Source: a bacterium (GTDB taxonomy: Bacteria > Patescibacteriota > Minisyncoccia > Minisyncoccales > JANBVM01). From it: 14,888 nt of DNA. A program made the translations under genes and the position numbers. The stretch's first letter is position 1; each line of letters opens with the position of its first letter. Below, in pieces: positions 4,510-12,326 of this stretch. Under the pieces are notes generated by a model, which did not search any database, was not told the DNA's origin, and was given only the letters and a program-made list of their open reading frames with translations. The stretch lies in the NCBI GenBank assembly GCA_030591065.1, contig JAUVBU010000012.1:1-14888 (forward strand), given 5' to 3'.

Positions 4510-7215
4510 TTAAGATTTTTTTGTAACAGATTTATTTTTCTTTTTAGTGGCTACCTCCCTTGAACCCTTAAAAATTATCTTATTATCTTTAAGTTCTATA
4601 AAAATTCTGTCTCCATTTTTTACTTCTCCCGAAATAATCTTTAGAGAAAGTGGATCTAAGATTTTCTTTTGAATCACCCTTTTTAAGGGCCTTGCCCCTA
4701 AATTAATGTCAAAACCTTTTTCAGCAATAAACTCTTTTGTTTTTTCTGTAATTTTAATTTTAATTTTCTTTCGAAGTAATCTTTCGGCTACTTTTTTAAG
4801 CTCTAAGTCTGTAATTCTTCTAATTTCAACTTTTGTTAAATAATTAAAAATAATTATTTCGTCGATTCTATTTAAGAATTCCGGCCTAAAACTTTCCTTT
4901 AAAGAGCCTAAGACTCGGTCCCGTAAGGAGTCCATTCTAGTTTCTTTTTTATTCTTTCCAATAAAACCTAAGGCGGACTCTCTAGCAATAATATCAGAAC
5001 CTACATTTGAAGTCATAATTAAAATAGTATTTTTAAAAGAAGCAGTTCTTCCTTTAGCGTCTGTCAACCTTCCGTCTTCTAGTATTTGAAGCAAGATATT
5101 GAAAACCTCGGGATGAGCTTTTTCAATTTCGTCTAACAAAACCACACTATATGGCCTTCGACGTATTTTTTCAGTTAACTGACCACCTTCATCATAACCA
5201 ACATATCCCGGAGGGGATCCTATCATTTTAGAGGTAGTATGTTTTTCCATATATTCTGACATATCAAGGCGAATCATAGCGTTCTCATCATTAAACAAAA
5301 ATTGAGCTAAAGCTTTAGCTGTTTCTGTTTTTCCCACACCAGTTGGACCCAAGAAAATAAAAGATCCCATGGGTCTGTTTTCTTCTGATATCCCGGCTCT
5401 AGCCCGACGAACAGCGTTAGAGATAGCTACAATAGCTTCTTTCTGCCCAATCACTCTTTTAGCAATTATCTTTTCCATCTTCTCTAGTTTTTTAATTTCT
5501 TCTTCTAATAAATTCGTAACTGGAATACCAGTCCAACGAGAGACAACCATAGCTATATCTTCTTCTATAATTTCCCCACTAAGAATAGAGTTTTTCTTTT
5601 GGATTCTAGTTAATTTCTTTTCGTATCCACTCAACTCTTTAAAGAGCTTGGGAAGTTTCTCATATTTTATTTTAGCAACCTCTTGTAAGTCAGCTTTAAC
5701 GGTTCCTTGTTCAGCTTTAAACTTAGCGTCCTCAATCTCTTTCTTAAGATTTTTAATTTTTGTAATTAATTCTTTTTCTGTTTGCCATTTAATCCTAATA
5801 GCTTTTTCTTTTTCTCTTAAATCTGATAGTTGCCTGGAAATAGCTAATAGTCTTTTTCGGACTCCTTTTTCTCTTTTAATTCCTTCTTTTTCTATTTCTA
5901 GTTTTTTAATTTCCGTTCCTAGATTTTGTAATTCAGGAGGCTCTGATTCAATTTCCAATCTTAGGGCCGACATAGCTTCATCCATTAAATCAACAGCTTT
6001 ATCAGGTAAAAATCTATCCGTAATATATCTATCAGCTAATTGGGCACAAACCTTTAAAGCCGAATCTTTAATTTTTATTCCGTGATGTAATTCATATTTT
6101 TCCTTAATTCCCCTTAAGATGGTAATTGTATCGTCAACTGAAGGTTCAATTACATAAATCGGCTGAAACCTTCTTTCTAGGGCTTGGTCTCTTTCAATAT
6201 ATTTTTGATATTCCTTTAAAGTAGTAGCTCCAATCGCTTTTAATTCTCCCCTAGCTAAGGCTGGTTTTAATAAACTCGAAGCGTCAATTGAGCCTTCAGC
6301 GGCTCCAGCTCCAATTAGAGTATGAAGTTCATCTATAAATAAAATATATCTTCCAGCGGCTCGCTTAACCTCTCTTAAGAGAGCTTTTACTCTGTCTTCG
6401 AACTCTCCTCTGTACCTTGTTCCGGCCACTAACGCACCCAAGTCTAAAGCGATGATTTCTTTTTCTTTTAAGCTTTCTGGTACTTGCCCAGCAATAATTC
6501 TTTGAGCTAATCCTTCTACTATAGCTGTTTTTCCTACCCCAGATTCACCTATTAACACAGGGTTATTTTTTCTTCTCCTAGATAATATTTGCATTAATCT
6601 TTTAATTTCTTCTTCTCTTCCTATTACTGGATCTAACTTACCCTTTTTAGCTAAAGAAATTAGATTCCTAGAATATTTTTCAACAACTTGATATTTACTC
6701 TCTGGCTCCTGGTCAGTAACTTTTTGACCACCTCTAATTTTAGCTAATTCTTTTAAAACGGTTTCGTAGTCTAGTTTTCCAAACTTAAGAGCGCTAGCAC
6801 TGCTTCCTGTTTTTAAAAAAGTAGCCTTTTCTAAAATATCTTTTGTTTTTGTTTCTTTTAAAAAAAGAGCTAAAAATAAATGTTCAACGGACATATATTC
6901 GTCTCCCATTTTTTCTGATTCCTCTCTGGCCTTATCTAAAACTTTAGCCATGTCTTGCGTTAAATAAAACTGTCCAACACCCTGAGGCGTAAGAATGCTG
7001 GGAATATTTTTTAAAATAGATTCTGTTTTTTTCTTAAGGCTTTCTACGTTTACGCCTATCCTGTCAAGTAAATTTAAAACAATACTTCCTTCTTGTTTTA
7101 ACAACACAAAAAGAAGATGCAAGGCATCAATTTGTTGTTGTTTGTTCTTTCTACTCAAGTCTTGAGCAGCAACAATGGCTTCTTGGGCTTTATGGGTAAA
7201 TCTTCCTCCGTTCAT
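4510..7215 (-). CDS. clpB: ClpB-type AAA+ disaggregase with a ClpC-like Leu-Gly-Phe loop
   Basis: The 901-aa Hsp100 ATPase has a Clp N domain (about 1-150), AAA1 with Walker A GESGVGKT (223-230), Walker B ILFIDE (291-296) and pore Tyr268 in GTRYRGEFE, a long coiled-coil middle domain (about 415-550), then AAA2 with Walker A GPTGVGKT (623-630), Walker B VVLLDE (691-696), pore loop GSPPGYVGY and sensor-2 GARPLKR (840-846). The middle-domain length is ClpB-type, indicating disaggregation, normally with DnaK. However, after TSNVGS the protein has an extra loop containing ALGF (748-751), at the place where ClpC/ClpA carry the tripeptide that docks on ClpP. The C-terminus is a Lys-rich tail. There is no Shine-Dalgarno site before the ATG; a GGAGG lies inside codons 3-4. 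It sits between htrA (75 bases away) and the pseudoprotease (2 bases). The clpB name is the best fit; a ClpC-like function is the alternative. Confidence 0.93.
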   Translation of the reverse strand: MNGGRFTHKAQEAIVAAQDLSRKNKQQQIDALHLLFVLLKQEGSIVLNLLDRIGVNVESLKKKTESILKNIPSILTPQGVGQFYLTQDMAKVLDKAREESEKMGDEYMSVEHLFLALFLKETKTKDILEKATFLKTGSSASALKFGKLDYETVLKELAKIRGGQKVTDQEPESKYQVVEKYSRNLISLAKKGKLDPVIGREEEIKRLMQILSRRRKNNPVLIGESGVGKTAIVEGLAQRIIAGQVPESLKEKEIIALDLGALVAGTRYRGEFEDRVKALLREVKRAAGRYILFIDELHTLIGAGAAEGSIDASSLLKPALARGELKAIGATTLKEYQKYIERDQALERRFQPIYVIEPSVDDTITILRGIKEKYELHHGIKIKDSALKVCAQLADRYITDRFLPDKAVDLMDEAMSALRLEIESEPPELQNLGTEIKKLEIEKEGIKREKGVRKRLLAISRQLSDLREKEKAIRIKWQTEKELITKIKNLKKEIEDAKFKAEQGTVKADLQEVAKIKYEKLPKLFKELSGYEKKLTRIQKKNSILSGEIIEEDIAMVVSRWTGIPVTNLLEEEIKKLEKMEKIIAKRVIGQKEAIVAISNAVRRARAGISEENRPMGSFIFLGPTGVGKTETAKALAQFLFNDENAMIRLDMSEYMEKHTTSKMIGSPPGYVGYDEGGQLTEKIRRRPYSVVLLDEIEKAHPEVFNILLQILEDGRLTDAKGRTASFKNTILIMTSNVGSDIIARESALGFIGKNKKETRMDSLRDRVLGSLKESFRPEFLNRIDEIIIFNYLTKVEIRRITDLELKKVAERLLRKKIKIKITEKTKEFIAEKGFDINLGARPLKRVIQKKILDPLSLKIISGEVKNGDRIFIELKDNKIIFKGSREVATKKKNKSVTKKS

Positions 7216-7240
7216 AAGATATTTTGTTTATGTATGCTTT

Positions 7241-7268
7241 ATTTTAGATTAAAAATTTTAAAAATCAA
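7241..7268 (-). promoter_or_regulatory. Probable internal promoter for clpB
   Basis: In the 75-base gap between htrA and clpB, the minus strand reads TTGATT (complement of 7263-7268), 16 bases, then TAAAAT (complement of 7241-7246), about 25 bases before the clpB ATG. It would allow clpB and the pseudoprotease to be transcribed separately from the upstream genes. No CIRCE-type inverted repeat is visible. Confidence 0.45.
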
Positions 7269-7290
7269 GTTTTCGAAAATTACTAAAGCT

Positions 7291-8616
7291 TTATTCGCTT
7301 TGCTCTCCCAAGACAACCTCAATTATCTCTTCTTGACCTCCTTTTAATACTTTTAGAACTACCGTCTCTTGAGGTTCATATTTCATAATTATTTTTGCCA
7401 AACTATTCTCGCTAGTAATTTTATTACCATCAAGTTCTAATATAATATCTCCTTCTTTTAATCCAGCTTTTTCTGCTGCTGATCCAGAAAAGACCGCTAC
7501 CTCATCGTTTTGCCCCTTAATAATTAAGGCTCCATAATCAACCGGTAAATCATTTTCTATCTGAATTTCTTTGTCGATTATAATATATCTAACCCCTAAA
7601 AATGGGTAAACTATTTTGCCTAAAGTTTTAATTTGCTCAATATCTCTTTTAGCTTTATTAATAGGAATAGTAAATCCGATATTTTGCCCCTCAATATCAA
7701 TCGCAGTATTAATACCAATAACCTCTCCTTTTAGATTTAAAAGTGGTCCACCCGAATTGCCCCGGTTAATTGCTGCGTCTGTTTGAATGATGTCTTCTAA
7801 TGTTTCGTAAAATCCACCACTAGAAGCGGTGATAGTTCTTCCTAATCCAGAGATTACTCCAACCGAAATAGCGTTTTGATATTTTCCTAAAGCGTATCCT
7901 ATCGCAATTGATGTTTGTCCAACTTTAATGTCATCGGAATCTCCCAAGGTTACCTGTGGAAAACTTATTAAACTCTCTTTAGACGAGGTACTATTGTTTT
8001 CTTTTATTTGCAATATAGCTATATCCTGAACTGGATCTTTTGCTAAAATTTCGGCAGGAAATTCACTACCATCTAAGGTTAAAACCGTATATTCTGCCTC
8101 CTCATCCAAAACAACATGCTTGTTTGTTAAGACCATTCCATCTTCAGAAATAATAAATCCAGTTCCTCCTCCAATTTCTTTTTTCTCTGTACCGCTTTGT
8201 CTATATCCTGGAATTTTAAATTCAAAAAAAGAGCCTCCAAAAAGATCTTCGAATGGAGAATAATAATATTCTTCCATTATGGGAATTTCCTTACTAACAA
8301 TAATGCTAACAACAGCGGGTGAAACCTCTCTAACAACTTTAATTACTAACTCTTCTTGAGTTAATGGATAAAGATCTTCTTCCTTAACTTCTTTTTTCCC
8401 TCCCAATAAAATCTCGCTATTGTATTGTCCGAAATGTTCTATTGCTTCATAAAAATATCTATTAGAAAGACTTCCTGATAAAAAACCAAAGAGAGAAGAA
8501 ATTAAAACATTTAAAAGAAAAAAGAGAAAAACATCTTTTCTGGAAAATTTAAATAATTTTGATTTCGAAGATTTCGCTTTTAATACTTTAGATTTTGGTA
8601 ATTTATAGTCAATCAT
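7291..8616 (-). CDS. HtrA/DegP-type membrane-anchored serine protease with one PDZ domain
   Basis: The 441-aa protein degrades or refolds damaged proteins outside the cytoplasmic membrane. A Lys-rich cytoplasmic start (residues 1-27) precedes a membrane anchor (about 28-50). The trypsin-like domain spans about 90-330 with the complete triad: His167 in TNKHVV, Asp198 in VQDIAI and Ser288 in RGNSGGPLLN. An aromatic/glycine-rich loop (EDLFGGSFFEF, about 123-133) resembles the regulatory LA loop of DegP-like enzymes. One PDZ domain occupies about 340-436, including GSAAEKAGLKEGDIIL. The start ATG lies 3 bases after the upstream glycosyltransferase stop, in a purine-rich stretch, suggesting coupling. 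It lies upstream of clpB and of the inactive relative, forming a protein quality-control set. The protease family is certain; the exact paralogue name (degP, degQ or htrA) is not. Confidence 0.93.
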   Translation of the reverse strand: MIDYKLPKSKVLKAKSSKSKLFKFSRKDVFLFFLLNVLISSLFGFLSGSLSNRYFYEAIEHFGQYNSEILLGGKKEVKEEDLYPLTQEELVIKVVREVSPAVVSIIVSKEIPIMEEYYYSPFEDLFGGSFFEFKIPGYRQSGTEKKEIGGGTGFIISEDGMVLTNKHVVLDEEAEYTVLTLDGSEFPAEILAKDPVQDIAILQIKENNSTSSKESLISFPQVTLGDSDDIKVGQTSIAIGYALGKYQNAISVGVISGLGRTITASSGGFYETLEDIIQTDAAINRGNSGGPLLNLKGEVIGINTAIDIEGQNIGFTIPINKAKRDIEQIKTLGKIVYPFLGVRYIIIDKEIQIENDLPVDYGALIIKGQNDEVAVFSGSAAEKAGLKEGDIILELDGNKITSENSLAKIIMKYEPQETVVLKVLKGGQEEIIEVVLGEQSE

Positions 8617-8619
8617 TTT

Positions 8620-9330
8620 CTATTTCTTTTTTCTTTTTAAAGCATCTACAAATTGATATTTAAAAATATCTGACCTTACTGGACCAAAAAAAAGCATATA
8701 TACTTCAGTTAAAAGACATCTAAGATATCCCCAAAGCCTTCCTTCTCCCTCAAATCTTCTAGCAGATGTTAAGACTGGCTCTGTTTCAATAAAACCGAAC
8801 TTACCATGTTTTGCTGCTCTTCTGGAATATTCGTGATCTTCAGCTAACGTAATAGTTTCATCAAAACCTCCCATTTTTTCGTGTATTTCTTTTTTAATTA
8901 AAATTGAATTTGTGGCATGCGGCAAAAATGACTGAGTAATTTTTACCCACCAATTATAAATATGAAAAAGAATCTTATCTAATTTATTGCCATCAAGATA
9001 AAGAGGGAAAATAGCTATGTCTAACTTTTTTTCTTTAAATTTTTGAAGAAAATCTTCTAGAAAGTTTTCATGAAAAAAAACATTATCAGCATCCATAAAT
9101 AAAAATATATCTCCTTTGGCTATTTTTGCCCCTTCGTTTCTTCCTTTAGCTGGCAACCCACCAGATGTTACTATTGCCCCAAATTTTTGAGCTATTCCTA
9201 CGGTCCTATCTATAGAGTTTGCATCTGCAATAATAACCTCATAATCCTTAAGGCTTTGTTTTTTTATTTCCCTAAAAAATATAGGTAAATATTCTTCTTC
9301 GTTTAGAGTTGGAACAATAATACTTAGCAT
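8620..9330 (-). CDS. Family 2 (GT-A) glycosyltransferase
   Basis: The 236-aa single-domain enzyme begins with the canonical GT2 start SIIVPTLNEEEYLP. Nucleotide-sugar binding is shown by IIADANSIDRT (33-43), and the metal-binding DxD is MDADN (Asp80, Asp82). The acceptor-side motif GGFDETITLAEDHEYSRRA supplies the catalytic-base region (Glu164-Asp165), followed by RRFEGEGR (191-198). There is no clear membrane helix; the end (ALKRKKK) is strongly basic and could attach to the membrane surface. Sugar and acceptor cannot be read from the sequence. It probably acts with the neighbouring GT-B glycosyltransferase, the hydrolase and the methyltransferase on an envelope glycolipid or polysaccharide. 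The stop TAG lies 3 bases before the htrA start; the start ATG has no Shine-Dalgarno site. Confidence 0.88.
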   Translation of the reverse strand: MLSIIVPTLNEEEYLPIFFREIKKQSLKDYEVIIADANSIDRTVGIAQKFGAIVTSGGLPAKGRNEGAKIAKGDIFLFMDADNVFFHENFLEDFLQKFKEKKLDIAIFPLYLDGNKLDKILFHIYNWWVKITQSFLPHATNSILIKKEIHEKMGGFDETITLAEDHEYSRRAAKHGKFGFIETEPVLTSARRFEGEGRLWGYLRCLLTEVYMLFFGPVRSDIFKYQFVDALKRKKK

Positions 9331-9374
9331 GTTTTTATTTTATTAAATTTAGAAATTATTTACCCTAGTTTTAG

Positions 9375-9944
9375 TTATTTTTGAAGCACAAACAGCGTAT
9401 GATGTATATTTTTTGAAGAAAATGTTTTTTGAAAAACTTGCTTCAATTCAAGAATTTCAAATATATCTTGCCACTCAGAAACTCTTTTAAAATTAAAATA
9501 CATATTTTCTCCCGGAAGTCTTACTAAGCTTAATAAGTTAGCAATAATATCCCACAAATAAAGAAAGATCCTATTAAAGAAAGAATGAGGAATATCTTCA
9601 ATAATAATAATTTTTCCTCTGGTGATTCTTTTAGCCTCTTTTAAAACTTTTAAAGGAGAAAAACAATGATGAAGGGTAAAAATTAAAAGAGAAAAATCAA
9701 AAGAATTATTAGAAAACGGAATTTTCTCTCCATCGTAAAGAGTTAATTTTAAATCTGTTTGATTTATATTAATTACATCTAAAAGGGTAACCTCAACTTC
9801 TTTTCTTTTTTTAATCTCCCTTGCAATCCATCCTCCTCCAGCTCCTATATCTAGTACTTTCCCTTTTTTATCTATAAAAGAATCGAAAATATTAACAATT
9901 TTTTCTGTTCTTTTTTTAATTAATTTTTCAAAAAATTTTAACAT
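9375..9944 (-). CDS. Class I SAM-dependent methyltransferase
   Basis: The 189-aa enzyme carries the Rossmann SAM-binding motif VLDIGAGGGWIAREI (about 30-44), acidic motif II TLLDV (Asp56), YDGEKIPFSNNSFD (motif III region, about 70-83) and LHHCF, the Methyltransf_11 pattern for small-molecule or lipid methylation. The start is taken as the ATG overlapping the upstream hydrolase stop by one base (TAATG, 9944), a typical coupled junction. An upstream ATG at 9971 in the same frame would add nine residues and overlap the hydrolase gene by 28 bases. The substrate is unknown; in this context a sugar, polyprenyl-lipid or glycolipid acceptor is plausible. Confidence 0.85.
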   Translation of the reverse strand: MLKFFEKLIKKRTEKIVNIFDSFIDKKGKVLDIGAGGGWIAREIKKRKEVEVTLLDVININQTDLKLTLYDGEKIPFSNNSFDFSLLIFTLHHCFSPLKVLKEAKRITRGKIIIIEDIPHSFFNRIFLYLWDIIANLLSLVRLPGENMYFNFKRVSEWQDIFEILELKQVFQKTFSSKNIHHTLFVLQK

Positions 9945-10927
9945 TAAAATAAGCTTTTTGCTTCCATCCAAATTTCTGACTGCCCTTGTTTAACTTTCAT
10001 CCAATACCACCATTCAGCGCCCCAAAGATAAATCTTATCAAAACCAGTCTCTTTGGCAAAATTAATATTATATCTAAATTGCTCTAAATTCATAGTCTTT
10101 TTTTGCTCTTCTATGGGTAAATCATATAATAACTTTGGGCCCCATGGTTCAGCTTGCAATTCCACTATCATAACTTCCTTATTAAATACCCTTTGAACTA
10201 AATCTGCCTTTCTGCGATAAAAAATTGGAGGAATTAAATAATCAACATAATTATTTAATTGATCGATCCAAACTTTTTTATACATAGTTGTTCCGACTAT
10301 ATCTCCTAATCTAGCAGCTTCGAACCAAAAAGATCCTTCCCCACTATCTGTAACTAAAATAAGACGAGTTTGATCTAAAGATCTAACTAGTTCTACTTCT
10401 TGCTTTAAAAAATCTTTACTTTTCCATGGGCAAGTACCAAAAGAAAAGAATGGCTCGTTTTCTACTTGCCAAACATCAACTGCCTTAGACTCAGAGTACC
10501 TCAAAACAGTTTCCTTGATAAGTTTTAATATTCTTTCCTGCTGTTCTTTTTTTTCTAATTCATTTGCCCATCCTGGTAAATGACACTCTGGCCAACGACC
10601 AGTTTTCATACCCATTACTAAAATAATCTTAACCCCTCTTTTTTCGGCTTCGTTTATTTGCCAATCTAAATCATCGAAAGAAAAACTATCTTTTTGAGGT
10701 TCAAGTAAGTCCCAATGAGTGAGTAATTTAATCTTTCTTACCCCTAAATCATCTAATAGAGCTAAATAATTTTCTTTCCAGTCTAATCCAAGCTCTTTAG
10801 AATGTTTTTGAGAAAAATTAATACCAAAAACAACCTTATCTGCTTCTTTAGGTTTTCCAATAAAAAAATAGGCAATAAGAATTAAAAAAATAATTAATAT
10901 GCCCACTAAAATCGTTTTTAACTTCAT
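9944..10927 (-). CDS. Membrane-anchored clan GH-A-like glycoside hydrolase
   Basis: The 327-aa protein has a short basic start and one strong hydrophobic helix (about 5-23) with no lipobox Cys, so it is likely anchored and faces outward. The remainder looks like a TIM-barrel of GH clan A (cellulase/beta-galactosidase type): VRKIKLLTHWDLLEP (63-77), a barrel strand with a Lys/Arg-rich turn (VKIILVMGMKTGRWPE), the strand-4 acid/base motif QVENEPF with Asn157-Glu158, and a strand-7 candidate nucleophile Glu256 in MIVELQAEPW. A Trp-rich C-terminal segment (YLWGAEWWYWM, 300-310) would line the sugar site. The substrate is unknown and a distant, non-catalytic relative is possible. It starts 2 bases after the glycosyltransferase stop and overlaps the methyltransferase by one base, so the three genes form a coupled set. 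Confidence 0.75.
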   Translation of the reverse strand: MKLKTILVGILIIFLILIAYFFIGKPKEADKVVFGINFSQKHSKELGLDWKENYLALLDDLGVRKIKLLTHWDLLEPQKDSFSFDDLDWQINEAEKRGVKIILVMGMKTGRWPECHLPGWANELEKKEQQERILKLIKETVLRYSESKAVDVWQVENEPFFSFGTCPWKSKDFLKQEVELVRSLDQTRLILVTDSGEGSFWFEAARLGDIVGTTMYKKVWIDQLNNYVDYLIPPIFYRRKADLVQRVFNKEVMIVELQAEPWGPKLLYDLPIEEQKKTMNLEQFRYNINFAKETGFDKIYLWGAEWWYWMKVKQGQSEIWMEAKSLF

Positions 10928-10929
10928 TA

Positions 10930-12264
10930 TTATAATTTACCGGAATGAATTACTTTTTGTATATTAAAGATTCCTCTTTTTTCTCCCTCTATAAATCCCT
11001 CCATAGCAGCTTCAGCAAGCCAACCGCTATCCAGTAAGTCAAATAGCCATTCATTCGTATAATTAGGATCTTCTTGCATGGTGGCTGACCCCAATCTTAA
11101 AAGCCAATCACGGTTAAAGTTTTCTTGAGACCCTATACATGGAGCCAAGACAATGGGCAAACCTAAAGCAGTATAAAACGACAATTCGCTTGGTTTTGTC
11201 CATAAAATATCAGTTTTTCTTAAAGCTAAATTAAAAGATTCGAAATATTCTCCAATTTCTTCCTTAAAAATAATTTCTACGTTTTTATTAAATGAATCTT
11301 CTAATCCTAAATCTTTTATTTGTTTTAAGAAATATTCATTAACTTTGGCTCTAGTCCCAGCAACTAAAATAATTTTTATTTTTCCTTCTTTAATTTTATC
11401 TCGTAAGCTTTTTAAAATTTTAGCTCCAATTTCTTTTTGTGCTCCCGCTCCACCAACAGCAAACGTTAAAGTTAAAGGCCTAGTTGCTTTTTTGGGTAAC
11501 CCACCTAGATATCTTTTAATTAAAGATTGGTATCTCTGAAAATACTTTTTCTTTGGATCTAAAATTAAAAGCCTTTCGGCTAAATCTCCCTTTAATATTT
11601 CTAATTTTTCGGATCCTATATTTTCCAAAGGCAAAGGGTATCCGGTTAAAAAAATATTCTCAGAATCTACCCCATATAATTTTAATCTTTCCACAACCCT
11701 TTCGTTGGGAACAAAATACTTAATTTTACTTGAAAACGGCATAAGGGGAGCCCAGGGCCTAGCAATATCAGCATCACAAACAACACAAAAAATATTTCCA
11801 GGATAACGGAAAAATTCGGCCATGAAGGCTGGAATAAAAAAGGTGGAAATAATTGGTATAGCCTGTCCATCAACTTGAGCACTAGGTAAAGACGCTCTTT
11901 TTAGTTTTTCAATTAAATCTCGCCCCCATCCTTTTCTAAATAACGAATAGAAATTCTTTAGAGAAGAATCTGGTTTAGATAAGTCTCTTTTAGGGTAAAA
12001 ACTAAGAATTCTTTGATATCTGTCATACAAGGAAAAACAAAGATGGCCAATAATTGGCACTCTTTTAAATCTAGAAATGAATTCGTAAAAATTCTTTGAG
12101 CTACTCCAAATCTTTTGATCTCCAAAGGAAATTCCTTGATAACTATTAGCGTTAACAATTTTTCTTTTAAAAGCAAACAGTTTTAAGGGATAAGCTGTTC
12201 GTTGGTGGCCATAACCCATATTCACAGACACAATCCAAGCTTTTTGTTTAATAAAATTAGTCAT
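10930..12264 (-). CDS. MGDG-synthase/MurG-like GT-B glycosyltransferase
   Basis: The 444-aa two-lobed glycosyltransferase carries, near the N-terminus, VNMGYGHQRTAYPL (14-27), the glycine/His loop typical of diacylglycerol galactosyltransferases and MurG relatives. In the donor lobe are AVGGAGAQKEIG (269-280) and TKPSEL (356-361), followed by ALGLPIVLAPCIGSQE..N. This is the usual GT-B nucleotide-sugar site. It is likely a peripheral membrane enzyme adding sugar to a lipid. I chose the ATG at 12264 because the fold begins only a few residues later; an in-frame GTG at 12300 would add 12 residues. Neither has a Shine-Dalgarno site. It lies between comEC (62 bases, or 26 from the GTG) and the hydrolase (2 bases). 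The product is unproven: glycolipid synthesis is inferred from the family. Confidence 0.82.
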   Translation of the reverse strand: MTNFIKQKAWIVSVNMGYGHQRTAYPLKLFAFKRKIVNANSYQGISFGDQKIWSSSKNFYEFISRFKRVPIIGHLCFSLYDRYQRILSFYPKRDLSKPDSSLKNFYSLFRKGWGRDLIEKLKRASLPSAQVDGQAIPIISTFFIPAFMAEFFRYPGNIFCVVCDADIARPWAPLMPFSSKIKYFVPNERVVERLKLYGVDSENIFLTGYPLPLENIGSEKLEILKGDLAERLLILDPKKKYFQRYQSLIKRYLGGLPKKATRPLTLTFAVGGAGAQKEIGAKILKSLRDKIKEGKIKIILVAGTRAKVNEYFLKQIKDLGLEDSFNKNVEIIFKEEIGEYFESFNLALRKTDILWTKPSELSFYTALGLPIVLAPCIGSQENFNRDWLLRLGSATMQEDPNYTNEWLFDLLDSGWLAEAAMEGFIEGEKRGIFNIQKVIHSGKL

Positions 12265-12326
12265 ATGTTTAATTTTATCAAAATTTTCTCGTTTTGGCAC
12301 ATATGTTAAAAAATTAAACTGTCTTT

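Noticed and set aside
5369..6085. Long open frame on the plus strand opposite clpB
   Set aside because: It is antisense to the conserved clpB coding sequence, has a Ser/Phe/Leu-rich composition typical of a mirrored Lys/Glu-rich helix, and has no start signals. It is a shadow.
7216..7290. CIRCE or other named heat-shock operator before clpB
   Set aside because: The gap contains only AT-rich sequence with a plausible -35/-10; no TTAGCACTC-type inverted repeat is present.
11682..12176. Two short minus-strand frames inside the GT-B glycosyltransferase gene
   Set aside because: They lie in another frame of a clearly coding region whose protein shows family motifs, and have no signals of their own.
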